A stretch of DNA of 64,000 nt from an uncultured Pelagibacteraceae bacterium (GCA_902583645.1 CACHWQ010000003.1:21441-85440), one strand, 5' to 3'. Shown: positions 17,404-26,261, counted from the stretch's first letter. Numbers and translations are program-made. Notes: generated by a model not told the origin, from the letters alone.

Positions 17404-18507
17404 ATGGATGATGTTGTAATAGTTGGTGGCGGTATAATTGGTGCTGCTACAGCTTATTTTTTATCTAAAGAAGGAAGAAAAGTTAAAGTAATTGAAAGAG
17501 ATCCAACATATAAAAAAGCATCTTTTCCTCTGTCCCTAGGAGGTTTTAGAAGACAATTTTTTCAAAAAGAGAATATATTACTAGGAAAGTTTGCCAGAGA
17601 ATTTATAAGTCAAATTCCAGAATTACTTAAAACAGAAAAAAATCCAAATCCTACTGCTAGTATGGTTACAAATGGCTACTTATTGATGTTTGGACCTGAG
17701 CATGCAGAGGAACAATATAGAGCACTTGAAAACCATAAAGCGTGCGAGGCTGGAACTAAAAATATCAAAGGATCTGAGTTAAATAAGGTATTTTCTTTCA
17801 TAAATTCTGAAGGCATAGAAACCGCAACTTACACCGACAATAGAACAGAAGGATGGATTGACCCTTTCATGTTTCATGGAGCATTAAAAGGAAAAGCAAT
17901 GGAACTTGGGGCTGAATTTATTAAAGGGGATATTAAAAATTTAGGAGAAATAAATGCTAAAACAATTATATCAGCTGCAGGATGTTGGACAAAAGAACTA
18001 TTAGATGACATTCCTGTCGTTCCACAAAAGCATACAGTTTTTAGAGTTAAGTGTCCCAAACATATTCCCGAAATGCCATTAACAGGTGATTTGACTACAG
18101 GCGTTTATTGGAGACCAGAGGGTAAAGAATATTTAGCTGGTTCACCCATTTCAACTTTTGATTCGAAAGATTTAGAGCCTGCTTGGAATGATTTCGAAGA
18201 ACTTGTTTGGCCAGCTCTTGCAAAAAGGGTTCCAATTTTTGAAGAGTTAAAACTAACAGGAGGCTGGGCAGGTTTTTATGATTGCAATAAATTAGACAAT
18301 AACGCTGTAGTAGGCAAACATCCTAAATACGACAATGTTTATATGGCTAGTGGTTTTACTGGCAGAGGTTTAATGCAAGCCCCAGGAATTGGTAGAGCAT
18401 TGACGGAATTAATTACAACAGGATCTTACCAAACAATCGATATAAGCGTTTTTGGTGTTGAGCGAATTTTTAAAGAAAACGCAAGACCTGAACCGTACGT
18501 TTTATAA
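17404..18507 (+). CDS. FAD-dependent oxidoreductase (D-amino acid oxidase/sarcosine oxidase-like)
   Basis: 367 residues. The N-terminus DVVIVGGGIIGAATAYFLS is the FAD Rossmann motif; the C-terminal segment NVYMASGFTGRGLMQAPGIGRALTELI is typical of the DAO superfamily (glycine oxidase, sarcosine oxidase beta, FOXRED1-like). Probably oxidises the C-N bond of an amino acid or N-methylated amine, a fit for an organism that uses glycine and methylamines, but no substrate residues can be assigned. Only 1 nt separates it from tspO, so the two are likely co-transcribed. The stop forms a TTATAA palindrome with the convergent small ORF. Confidence 0.85.
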   Translation: MDDVVIVGGGIIGAATAYFLSKEGRKVKVIERDPTYKKASFPLSLGGFRRQFFQKENILLGKFAREFISQIPELLKTEKNPNPTASMVTNGYLLMFGPEHAEEQYRALENHKACEAGTKNIKGSELNKVFSFINSEGIETATYTDNRTEGWIDPFMFHGALKGKAMELGAEFIKGDIKNLGEINAKTIISAAGCWTKELLDDIPVVPQKHTVFRVKCPKHIPEMPLTGDLTTGVYWRPEGKEYLAGSPISTFDSKDLEPAWNDFEELVWPALAKRVPIFEELKLTGGWAGFYDCNKLDNNAVVGKHPKYDNVYMASGFTGRGLMQAPGIGRALTELITTGSYQTIDISVFGVERIFKENARPEPYVL

Positions 18508-18708
18508 TTTTTTAACTATAGCACCCAAGTATCCATTAAAACAAGATACACCAACTATAAGCAGCTGTCCTTTTAAAGAATAAAAATCAAAAGAAGGATA
18601 AAAACTTATCGCAACGCTAAAAAATATATAAGTTACAATAAATGGTTTTATAAACTTCTTTAAAAAAATATTATTTCTTTTTATATTTTGCAGCCTCCTC
18701 AGAACCAC
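18502..18708 (-). CDS. small putative membrane protein
   Basis: 68 residues from ATG 18708, overlapping the 3' end of the formate dehydrogenase gene by 38 nt. A basic N-terminal half is followed by two hydrophobic stretches (about 23-36 and 47-64). No family recognised. Coding is supported only by position: it fills the space between fdh and the convergent oxidoreductase and ends with a stop shared in a palindrome, as other real genes here do. It may also be a chance ORF. Confidence 0.4.
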   Translation of the reverse strand: MVLRRLQNIKRNNIFLKKFIKPFIVTYIFFSVAISFYPSFDFYSLKGQLLIVGVSCFNGYLGAIVKKL

Positions 18709-19870
18709 TAGTAGCAGACCCTTTACTGTAAGAGTGAGCTCCCATTCCGGCTAATTGACCATCTTTAACAATTAAATATTGGTTTCTGATTTCTCTTTTT
18801 TCAAAGAAACATTCTAGGATTTCTCTTACACCATCTGCATATCTAGCTTGTGCAGTTAACGAGGTACCAGATGTATGTGGTGTCATCCCATGATTTGGCA
18901 TAGTTCTCCAAACATGATCATTTGGAGCAGGTTGAGGAAACCAGACATCACCTGCATAACCACTTAGTTGACCACTTTTAAGTGCTTTTGCAATTGCATC
19001 TTTATTGCAAATTTTTCCTCTTGCAGTATTAACTATGTAAGCGCCTTTTTTCATTTTACTTATCATAGTGTCATCAAACAAATTTTCTGTTTCTGGATGA
19101 AGGGGGCAATTTATTGTAACTACATCACAAACCTTTATCATCGACTCAACTGATTCATGAAATGTTAAGTTAAGTTCTTTTTCAACACTATCTGGTAATT
19201 TGTGTCTATCAAAATAATGTAAATGAACATCAAATGGTTTCATTTTTCTCAACGCATCTAATCCAATTCTACCAGCCGCCACAGTGCCAATGTGCATACC
19301 TTCAACGTCGTATGATCTTTGGACTGCATCAGCAATATTCCAACCACCTTCATTAACAATTCTATGTTGATTATGGTAATCTCTAACCATTGATACAATC
19401 ATCATCACTATGTGTTCCGCAACTGATCTTGAATTACAGAAAGTTACCTCAACAACATCAATCTTATTGTCCATTGCAGCTTGAAGATCTACGTGATCCG
19501 ATCCTATTCCAGCAGTTATAGCCATTTTAAGATTTTTTGCTTTAGCGATTCTTTCTTTGGTCAAATAGTATGGGAAAAATGGTTGAGAAATAACGATATC
19601 TGCATCAACAATGTGTTTATCAGCTTCACAACCATCGCCGTCTTTACTGTTTGTAACAATCAATTCATGACCATTACTTTCTAAAAATTTTCTTAATCCA
19701 AGTTCACCTGATACACATCCTAATAGTTGACCTGGTTGATAATCCCTACCTTTTGGAGAAGGCAAAGTCATACCATCTGGATATTTTTCTAATTTTGGAA
19801 GCTTTGAAAGAGGATATGATTTTGGCATACCTCCTTTTGGATCGTCATATAATATACACAATACTTTCAT
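18671..19870 (-). CDS. fdh: NAD-dependent formate dehydrogenase (metal-free D-hydroxyacid dehydrogenase family)
   Basis: 399 residues. Oxidises formate to CO2 with NAD+. Catalytic residues known from the Pseudomonas enzyme appear at the same numbers: Asn146 (FCNSRS), Arg284 (NTARGK), Gln313 and His332 (PHTSGTS); Asp221 after the nucleotide fold (YFDRHKLP) indicates NAD rather than NADP preference. The N-terminus MKVLCILYDDPKGGMPKSY and the GPKGRDYQPGQLLGCVSGELGLR-like segment are typical. A good ribosome site, AGGAG, lies 5 nt upstream. It would dispose of one-carbon units made by the nearby glycine cleavage system and give NADH. Confidence 0.96.
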   Translation of the reverse strand: MKVLCILYDDPKGGMPKSYPLSKLPKLEKYPDGMTLPSPKGRDYQPGQLLGCVSGELGLRKFLESNGHELIVTNSKDGDGCEADKHIVDADIVISQPFFPYYLTKERIAKAKNLKMAITAGIGSDHVDLQAAMDNKIDVVEVTFCNSRSVAEHIVMMIVSMVRDYHNQHRIVNEGGWNIADAVQRSYDVEGMHIGTVAAGRIGLDALRKMKPFDVHLHYFDRHKLPDSVEKELNLTFHESVESMIKVCDVVTINCPLHPETENLFDDTMISKMKKGAYIVNTARGKICNKDAIAKALKSGQLSGYAGDVWFPQPAPNDHVWRTMPNHGMTPHTSGTSLTAQARYADGVREILECFFEKREIRNQYLIVKDGQLAGMGAHSYSKGSATSGSEEAAKYKKK

Positions 19871-19875
19871 TTTAT

Positions 19876-19880
19876 CTCCT
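19876..19880 (-). promoter_or_regulatory. strong ribosome-binding site of fdh
   Basis: AGGAG on the minus strand, 5 nt before ATG 19870. Many genes in this window have weak or no Shine-Dalgarno, so this suggests high translation of formate dehydrogenase. Confidence 0.7.
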
Positions 19881-19960
19881 AATCTAATTTTAAATCAATA
19901 ATGATTATTTATATTCAAAAGCCTACCATAAAAATAGATGAGCAAGCAATCAAATTATGT

Positions 19961-20428
19961 CTACTTTGGGTATTCCTTTTTAAATAAAAATTTATTAATT
20001 ATAACACCAAACATAACCACAATGATTGATCCGACAAGAACTGGTGTTAATAAATAGTCAAATGAAACAGATCCTATAATTACTATTATTGGATTACCAC
20101 CTGCTGGAGGGTGCGTAATTTTAAATAAAATCATAAACATGACTCCAAAACCAACAGATAATGGGATAGTAAGAAAAATTGGCAAAGGAACAAAATTTAA
20201 AAAAATTATTCCTATAAGAGCAGTTAAGAAATGTCCAAAGATTATATTTTTTGGTTGCGCAAAGGGACTTTCTGGATAACCAAAAAGAAGAACCATGGTG
20301 GAACCAAAAGAGGCTATTAAAAAAATTCCATAAGACGTCTTATATGTCAAAATAGTTAGAACCCCTATTGTGACAATTGAAAAAATCCCAGCTAAAATTG
20401 ATTGTATTATTAATTTTTTGTCAATCAT
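19961..20428 (-). CDS. HPP-family integral membrane protein
   Basis: 155 residues with four or five membrane helices. The defining motif is THPPAGGNP at about 106-114, followed by a helix pair ending in the C-terminal FLFKKEYPK. HPP proteins have been linked to nitrite transport in plants and cyanobacteria; the bacterial substrate here is unknown. It overlaps the IscU-like gene by 8 nt, so the two are co-translated. Upstream of fdh by 90 nt. Confidence 0.85.
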   Translation of the reverse strand: MIDKKLIIQSILAGIFSIVTIGVLTILTYKTSYGIFLIASFGSTMVLLFGYPESPFAQPKNIIFGHFLTALIGIIFLNFVPLPIFLTIPLSVGFGVMFMILFKITHPPAGGNPIIVIIGSVSFDYLLTPVLVGSIIVVMFGVIINKFLFKKEYPK

Positions 20429-20825
20429 TACTATTTATAATTTTCTTTAAAGCATTTAGTGGCAGCAATAAACAATCTTTTCTTTGAAGGTTTTCTTTTT
20501 TAAAAATTGAGTTAAACGATTTCCAATATTTTGGAGTTGATTTATGTTTATCTTGAAATAAAATACTTGCAATCTTCAAAAACTTATTTACTTCATTAAC
20601 TTTTTTATTTTTTGATATTCGTGATAGAAGACTAGCCGATGCTTGACAATATATACAGGACTTAGTTTGATATCCAAAATCAATAATTTTTCTATCTCGT
20701 ATTTTAAGTGTAATTTCTATTTCGTCACCACAAATTGAGTTTTTATGCTTATATTTATGAGAGTGATTTTTTACATATTTGTAGTTTGTAGTATTTCCAG
20801 CGATCTTTATAACTTGTAAATCCAT
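20421..20825 (-). CDS. IscU/NifU-N-like iron-sulfur scaffold homologue
   Basis: 134 residues. Pattern of the scaffold family: CGDEIEI (Cys32, Asp34), SCIYCQASASLLS (Cys57, Cys60) and RKDCLLLP (Cys118). This keeps the three-Cys plus Asp set that holds a nascent Fe-S cluster, but the sequence diverges from housekeeping IscU and SufU. The normal isc/suf neighbours are absent; instead it is translationally coupled to an HPP membrane protein. May be a specialised scaffold or a non-cluster relative. Confidence 0.75.
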   Translation of the reverse strand: MDLQVIKIAGNTTNYKYVKNHSHKYKHKNSICGDEIEITLKIRDRKIIDFGYQTKSCIYCQASASLLSRISKNKKVNEVNKFLKIASILFQDKHKSTPKYWKSFNSIFKKENLQRKDCLLLPLNALKKIINSND

Positions 20826-20860
20826 AGTTAAATTTTTTTGATATTTTTAATAAGTTAAAA

Positions 20861-20866
20861 ATTATA
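20861..20866 (-). promoter_or_regulatory. -10 element upstream of the IscU-like gene
   Basis: A perfect TATAAT on the minus strand, 36-41 nt before the start codon. The hexamer 17 nt upstream is TAGTAA, a poor -35. It lies in the 76-nt divergent spacer shared with the DMT transporter gene. Confidence 0.35.
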
Positions 20867-20901
20867 TTGTAGTATCCTTAAATTACTATTAAAAATTCAC
20901 A

Positions 20902-21807
20902 ATGTTTAAATTAAAAAATGAAAGTATTGCAATACCAGTTGTATTATTTGCGGGAATTCTTTGGTCTTTTGGCCCACTCGTAGTTCGTTATATGGACCAA
21001 CCTAACTTGGTGCCTTGGCAGTATCTTTTTACAAGGGGAATTACAATTTTTGTTTTATTAAATTTATATTTATTTTTTGAGGAAGGTTTCAGTTTTTACA
21101 AAAACTATTTTAAAATTGGTATTTCAGGTGTAATCGGAGGTGTGGGTCTTGGTACTGCAATGATCACTTTTATTTGGTCAATAACTCACACTACAGCAGC
21201 AATTACATTACTCTGTCTGTCATCTATGCCATTTATCACTGCTTTATTAGGTTTTTTATTTTTAAAGGAGAGAATTTCGACCAATGTTTGGATATCAATA
21301 GCAATAGCTACTATTGGTATTTTTATCATGGCAATTGGTGATTTTGAAAAAGGTTCATTATTTGGTTTAGTGTTTGGATTAATTTCAGCATTAGGTTTTT
21401 CAGTATTTTCAGTGACTTTAAGATGGAGAAAAGAAACGCCAAAATTTACCACAGTTGCTTTTGCTGGAATGTTTTGTGCAGTATTTTCATCCTTTATAAT
21501 AATAGAGACTCAGTCATCTTTTTTGTCATCAAGCCTTAACCAAGGTTTATTTGCAGTTCATGGAACACTAGTTTGTTTAGGTTTAATTCTTTACTCAATT
21601 GGATCTAAAGTTATACCAGCGGCAGAGCTTACCTTATTATCTTTGACAGAAGTTATAGGGGGAATATTTTGGGTATGGCTTCCTATTCTTGGAATAAATG
21701 AGGTTCCATCAAACACAACTGTGATTGGTGGTTTTTTAATTTTTTTAGCAATTATTTATTATAGTTTGATAATAAAACACAATAGAAGATTTATAGCTTT
21801 AAATTAA
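20902..21807 (+). CDS. DMT/EamA-family transporter
   Basis: 301 residues, ten membrane helices in two EamA repeats (FLFLKERISTNVWISIAIATIGIFIMAIG closes the first; LLSLTEVIGGIFWVWLPILG lies in the second). Only 3 nt separate it from the amidinotransferase gene, so the two are expected on one mRNA and the transporter may carry the amidino donor or product (arginine, guanidinoacetate, ornithine or similar). This is contextual inference only. Confidence 0.85.
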   Translation: MFKLKNESIAIPVVLFAGILWSFGPLVVRYMDQPNLVPWQYLFTRGITIFVLLNLYLFFEEGFSFYKNYFKIGISGVIGGVGLGTAMITFIWSITHTTAAITLLCLSSMPFITALLGFLFLKERISTNVWISIAIATIGIFIMAIGDFEKGSLFGLVFGLISALGFSVFSVTLRWRKETPKFTTVAFAGMFCAVFSSFIIIETQSSFLSSSLNQGLFAVHGTLVCLGLILYSIGSKVIPAAELTLLSLTEVIGGIFWVWLPILGINEVPSNTTVIGGFLIFLAIIYYSLIIKHNRRFIALN

Positions 21808-21810
21808 TAT

Positions 21811-22926
21811 ATGAGTTCCACAAAAACAATTGTTAATAGTTGGAATGAATGGGATCCTCTAAAACATGTAATTGTTGGAAGAGCTGATGGTTGTTGCATT
21901 CCTGCGCCAGAGCCAGCTCTTGACGCTAAAGTTCCTGAAGACTCTGATATGAAAGGTCAATATGGACCTAGAACAAAAGATACAATAGATAAAGCAAATG
22001 AGCTTTTAGATAACTTCGTATCTATATTAAAAAAAAGAGGAATTAAAGTTGATAGACCCACTCCACTAAATCATAACCAAAAAATTTCAACACCAGATTG
22101 GGAGGCCGAAAGTATGTTTGGCTGCATGCCAGCTAGAGATATAATTTTAACAGTTGGAAATGAAATGTTGGAAGCAACCATGAGCTACAGATGCAGGTGG
22201 TTTGAATATTTAAATTATAGACCCTTGTTACAAAAATATTTTAATGAGGATCCAAATATGAGACATGAGATTGCGCCAAAACCAAGATTGACTGAGGCAG
22301 ATTATAGAAAAGATTATTTGTCAGATAAAATTGATGTTCAAAAAAGATTAAAATGGACTGAGGATAAATTTTTTGTAACTACCGAAGAGGAGCCATTATT
22401 TGATGCTGCAGATATTTTAAGATTTGGGAAAGATCTAGTTGTACAGCATGGGTTTACAACAAATTTAAAAGGTATTGATTGGTTAAAAAGACATTTTAAA
22501 GATCATAGAGTGCATGCAGTAAACTTTCCAGGCGATCCTTACCCAATACATATTGATGCAACCTTCACTCCAATTAAAGAAGGGTTGATAATAAATAACC
22601 CACAAAGAAAAATCCCTAAAGACCAAAAAAAATTATTTGAAAATAATGGTTGGCAAATTATAGATTCAGCACAACCTGCTCACAATTCCCCCCCACCTTT
22701 ATGTTATTCATCTGTATGGTTATCAATGAATGTATTAGTACTAGATCCAAAAACAGTATGTGTTGAAAAAAGTGAAATTTATCAAGCAGAACAATTAGAT
22801 AAGCTTGGCATGGAAGTTGTTACTGTGGATCTTAGAGACGCCTACGCTTTCGGTGGTGGATTACATTGTTGTACTGCAGATGTTTATAGAGAGGGTAAGC
22901 TAAAAGATTATTTTCCTAAACAATAA
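21811..22926 (+). CDS. glycine/arginine amidinotransferase family protein
   Basis: 371 residues. Family residues are in place: FDAADILRFGKDL (Asp198/Asp201), PIHIDATFTP (His248) and the nucleophile in GGGLHCCTADV (Cys353). The family moves an amidino group from arginine to an amine (glycine giving guanidinoacetate in AGAT; other amines in streptomycin and cyanotoxin pathways). The acceptor cannot be read from sequence; glycine is plausible given the glycine metabolism in this window. Linked to an upstream EamA transporter. Confidence 0.88.
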   Translation: MSSTKTIVNSWNEWDPLKHVIVGRADGCCIPAPEPALDAKVPEDSDMKGQYGPRTKDTIDKANELLDNFVSILKKRGIKVDRPTPLNHNQKISTPDWEAESMFGCMPARDIILTVGNEMLEATMSYRCRWFEYLNYRPLLQKYFNEDPNMRHEIAPKPRLTEADYRKDYLSDKIDVQKRLKWTEDKFFVTTEEEPLFDAADILRFGKDLVVQHGFTTNLKGIDWLKRHFKDHRVHAVNFPGDPYPIHIDATFTPIKEGLIINNPQRKIPKDQKKLFENNGWQIIDSAQPAHNSPPPLCYSSVWLSMNVLVLDPKTVCVEKSEIYQAEQLDKLGMEVVTVDLRDAYAFGGGLHCCTADVYREGKLKDYFPKQ

Positions 22927-23154
22927 TCATTCAGGATTTTGTTTTAAGTATTCGATATATTCAACTACTTCATTAAATTTTTCGTCTTCTATATCTTTGT
23001 AGCTTTTATTAAATTTGGATTTTATACAAATGGCTATATGTGCATAAGGGTTTCTGCCTTTGGGATGATTTGGGTGGTCTGGTAATTTATATTTTAAATA
23101 GTCTCCTGCTTCTTGGATTATTTTCCAAAGTCTAGCAGAATTTTCTTTTTGCAA
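22927..23154 (-). CDS. small conserved-looking hypothetical protein
   Basis: 75 residues with a TTG start; no better start exists without running into the preceding gene. The protein is rich in charged and aromatic residues (LWKIIQEAGDYLKYKLPDHP; GRNPYAHIAICIKSKF; EVVEYIEYLKQNPE) with a complex, folded-protein-like composition rather than poly-Lys/Asn noise, which argues for a real gene. It starts 4 nt after the coiled-coil gene and ends exactly abutting the convergent amidinotransferase gene. No family recognised. Confidence 0.55.
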   Translation of the reverse strand: MQKENSARLWKIIQEAGDYLKYKLPDHPNHPKGRNPYAHIAICIKSKFNKSYKDIEDEKFNEVVEYIEYLKQNPE

Positions 23155-23158
23155 ATAC

Positions 23159-23890
23159 TTAATTTTTTGTTGTTTTATCGATACTAAAGGTTTTTAAACG
23201 ATTTGTTAATTCCTCTTTAACCTCTTTTTCCTCTAACTCTAGTTTTCGCAAATTTTCTAATTCTCTTCTTCTTAACTTTTCCTCTCGTGATCTTTCTTCT
23301 TCTTCTCTCATTTTTTGCTCTTTATCAAACTTTTCTTCCCATTCTTTAATTTTGATATACTCAACTTTCTTTTTTCGTTCCTCTTCCTCTTTCATAGCTT
23401 TTATAGCTTTATATTTTCTTCTTTGATCTCTTAATTCTTTATTTTTTTGCTCTTCTTCTCTAACTTTTAAGTCTATATCTTTCCTATTTTGTTCTTCTTC
23501 TCTTAATTTAAGTTCTTTTTCTTTTGATCTTAGCTCTTTATTAAATAGAGTTTGATCTTCCTCTCTTTTAATAAGTCTTTCGTTTTCAGATTTTAACTTT
23601 TCCTCTTTTAATTTGAGTTCTCTCTCTTTGTTTTTAAAATCTTCTTCTTTAGATTTCAATTTATCTAAATCTTTTTTTAATTGATCTTCTCTTGATCTTA
23701 ATTCTTTTTTTTCTTTTACCAGTTTATTGTTTTCTTCAAGTTTACGTAATTTTATTTCCTCAATTTTTTTTTGCTCCTGATTTTTTTTGTAGCTTGAATA
23801 AGCACTACTTATAGATTGAGCAGTGAAGGATGCAATCCTAGATAGATTGCCTTTACTTTTGGCTTTAGTTTTTTTTTTTTTTCTAACCAT
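23159..23890 (-). CDS. long charged coiled-coil protein
   Basis: 243 residues. After a very basic N-terminus (MVRKKKKTKAKSKGN) and a Ser/Ala-rich stretch, residues about 38-232 are an almost unbroken E/K/R/L-rich helix built on repeats of the type LKxREEEQxxK, a strong coiled coil. No signal peptide or membrane helix. Probably a structural or scaffolding protein; no function can be assigned. Codons 3-8 are encoded by an A14 run. A ribosome site AGGAAA lies upstream in the 107-nt spacer. Confidence 0.7.
   Translation of the reverse strand: MVRKKKKTKAKSKGNLSRIASFTAQSISSAYSSYKKNQEQKKIEEIKLRKLEENNKLVKEKKELRSREDQLKKDLDKLKSKEEDFKNKERELKLKEEKLKSENERLIKREEDQTLFNKELRSKEKELKLREEEQNRKDIDLKVREEEQKNKELRDQRRKYKAIKAMKEEEERKKKVEYIKIKEWEEKFDKEQKMREEEERSREEKLRRRELENLRKLELEEKEVKEELTNRLKTFSIDKTTKN
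23869..23882 (-). repeat. A14 homopolymer in the coiled-coil gene start
   Basis: Fourteen consecutive A on the coding strand, covering the Lys codons right after the start. The longest single-base run I noticed in the window, and highly prone to slippage or sequencing error. Confidence 0.85.
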
Positions 23891-23997
23891 TTTTTTAATT
23901 TCCTATTTCAACAAATAAATCTTAAATAAACAAGAGTAAGATTAATTTTTTTTAAATTTTGATGAGGATTTACACAACTTGAAGTAGATAATTTTAT

Positions 23998-25350
23998 TTA
24001 TAAATTTTCTTTTTCGATTACCTTTTCTTCCTTTTTTTTTATTACAACTCCCTTTCTTTTTAACATTTTTTGGACTTTTTCTGAATAAGGCTCATCAATA
24101 TGTTCTGTAATTGGGTTTAATTCCATACCCAATGGCGTAATAGTTTGTGGCATTGGCGTAAATTGAGAGTCTGGATTGCCAACAACAGTTCTTATTTTCA
24201 TTCTATATATTCCAAAAACCCCTATAGATGTATGAAAAAGAATTAAATATATAAAAAATCCATTTGGACCCACAAAATCCATGAAGAAAGAACATAAAAA
24301 TGGGCCCATCATTGCACCCATGCCAAATACAAATTGCAAACCAGCTCCAGCAGCAACAAATTTTTCCTTTGGAATAAAATCGTTTGTATGCGCAAATATC
24401 AAAGCAAACATTGGAAGACTGCAAAATGAAAATAACATTACAAAAAAGTAAAACCAATTTTTTGGTGTTGCTAATCCTTCAGGCATATATATTTGAGATG
24501 ACGCAAATATTGCACAAAAAGCAAAGAAAGACGATGCAAACGTACAATAAATTATGACCAATCTTCTATCTAATGCATCAGATAATTTACCTATAGGCCA
24601 TTGTGAGATTGCACCAGATATTGCAACTAAAAAGGTTACAACTGATATTTCAAAAATACTAAAATTCATTGATGCAGCATAAACAGCTAGCATAGAAAAT
24701 AGCGCTGAATGTGTTGATCCACATAGTAATGAGCTAACCATACCAAAAGGTGAGGTGTCATAGAGTTCCTTAAGCTTCATACCTAAAATTTTTTTGAAAG
24801 TTGGAGGTTTTCTTTTTGTGAGCAATATAGGTATTAGAGAAAGTGACATTATCAAAGATACCAATATAAATGGTTGAAAGTTTTCAGGTCTGCTGAAATT
24901 AATAAAAAACATTCCTAGTGCCATCGATCCATATAAAACAATCATATAAATAGAAAGAACACTCCCTCTATTTTTATTACTAGATCTATCGTTTAACCAA
25001 CTTTCAGCCACTGTATACAAAGAGACCATGCTAAAACCAGTTACTATTCTTAAAATAAACCAAGTAAAAGGGTTTATAATTATTGAATGAAGAAGGATTA
25101 CAATTGAGGCAACAGATGCAAATGCTGCAAATACTCTTATATGACCTACTCTAGAAACTAAATTAGATATATTTTTTGCACCAATAAAATAACCAATAAA
25201 ATATCCTGAAAGCATAAATCCAGTTGATATTAAGCTAAAATCTTCTTTTACTGCCCTTATACCTAATAATGAACCTTGATAACCATGGGCTAGCATGATC
25301 AACCCCATACCAAGAAATAGTGCCCAAGAATTATTTATAATTTTGTTCAT
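23998..25350 (-). CDS. major facilitator superfamily transporter
   Basis: 450 residues, about twelve membrane helices. Features: ALFLGMGLIMLAHGYQGSLLGIRA at the start, the cytoplasmic-loop arginine motif after helix 2-3 in modified form (KNISNLVSRVGHIRVF), GKLSDALDRRLV in the second half and a charged cytosolic C-terminal tail of about 60 residues (residues 390-450). It resembles the YcaD/UMF-like sugar-or-drug branch of the MFS. Substrate unknown. A 107-nt spacer separates it from the coiled-coil gene, and it lies 50 nt downstream of a DMT transporter on the same strand. Confidence 0.85.
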   Translation of the reverse strand: MNKIINNSWALFLGMGLIMLAHGYQGSLLGIRAVKEDFSLISTGFMLSGYFIGYFIGAKNISNLVSRVGHIRVFAAFASVASIVILLHSIIINPFTWFILRIVTGFSMVSLYTVAESWLNDRSSNKNRGSVLSIYMIVLYGSMALGMFFINFSRPENFQPFILVSLIMSLSLIPILLTKRKPPTFKKILGMKLKELYDTSPFGMVSSLLCGSTHSALFSMLAVYAASMNFSIFEISVVTFLVAISGAISQWPIGKLSDALDRRLVIIYCTFASSFFAFCAIFASSQIYMPEGLATPKNWFYFFVMLFSFCSLPMFALIFAHTNDFIPKEKFVAAGAGLQFVFGMGAMMGPFLCSFFMDFVGPNGFFIYLILFHTSIGVFGIYRMKIRTVVGNPDSQFTPMPQTITPLGMELNPITEHIDEPYSEKVQKMLKRKGVVIKKKEEKVIEKENL

Positions 25351-25400
25351 TAAAGCGTGAGTATTCTTTTTAATTTAAAAAGCAAGTAGTTAATTTTAGT

Positions 25401-26261
25401 TTATGTTTTTTTTATGGCTAGAAATGAGTGTATTGCGATCGTGATAATTATTATTATACCACCAATTATAGTTTCTGTACTCGGTCTTTCATTTATAATC
25501 ATCCAAACCCATATTGGACCAATTATTACCTCTAATAAAAAAAATAAATTTACTTCAGCAGCCGTAATATATCTTGGAGCTATTGTTACTAGAACAAATG
25601 GTATAGCAACACATAAAACACACATTAATGGAACTATAATAATATCAGTATTAACTAAGTTGAAATTTTTTACAAAAATAAAAGCAAAGGCTGCCGTACC
25701 AAGTTTACCAATTACAGCTGCAGGTACTAGGTCTCTGTCTTTAGCAAATCTTGCAAGATTTGCATTTATTGCTAATCCAAGTGCTGTAATAAAACCGAAT
25801 ACATCACCTAAAATATTTCCTAATTTGACTGAGTCATAAAAGATAAATGTTACAGACAAAAAAGTTATTATAATAGCAAACCATGTCTCTTTATTTGGAG
25901 ATTCTTTTAAAAAGAAAGCTCCAAGAAAAGCTGATAACATAGGTGCCATAGCTACCATTATTAGAGTATTAGCTACGCTAGTATTTTGAATAGAAATAAT
26001 AAAAGTAACGTTGCATACGGAAAAACTTATTGCATAAAATATTCCTGTATATCCAATATTTACTAAGGCTTTAAAAAAATTTGTTTTATAAAATAAAATT
26101 AAACCAAAGAGGACCATAATAAATGGAATAAAGCCTCTGTAAAACAATAATCCCCACGTTTCTATATTACTTAATCTTATTAAGAGAGAGTCAGGTGTAA
26201 TAAATAAAACGCCAATAAAAGCCAATAATGAACCCTTTTTTTGATCAGATAGATGTTGCAT
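25401..26261 (-). CDS. DMT/EamA-family transporter
   Basis: 286 residues, ten hydrophobic helices, two EamA repeats (FFLKESPNKETWFAIIITFLSVTFIFYD; FFLLEVIIGPIWVWMIINERPSTETIIGG). ATG 26261 overlaps the end of the DUF255 gene by 17 nt, which is firm evidence for translational coupling. Substrate unknown. The opposite strand holds a 141-codon open frame that is a shadow of this gene. Confidence 0.85.
   Translation of the reverse strand: MQHLSDQKKGSLLAFIGVLFITPDSLLIRLSNIETWGLLFYRGFIPFIMVLFGLILFYKTNFFKALVNIGYTGIFYAISFSVCNVTFIISIQNTSVANTLIMVAMAPMLSAFLGAFFLKESPNKETWFAIIITFLSVTFIFYDSVKLGNILGDVFGFITALGLAINANLARFAKDRDLVPAAVIGKLGTAAFAFIFVKNFNLVNTDIIIVPLMCVLCVAIPFVLVTIAPRYITAAEVNLFFLLEVIIGPIWVWMIINERPSTETIIGGIIIIITIAIHSFLAIKKT

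Noticed and set aside
25414..25839. 141-codon plus-strand open frame of hydrophobic composition
   Set aside because: Lies fully antisense to the EamA transporter at 25401-26261, whose sequence has clear family features; the frame is its shadow.
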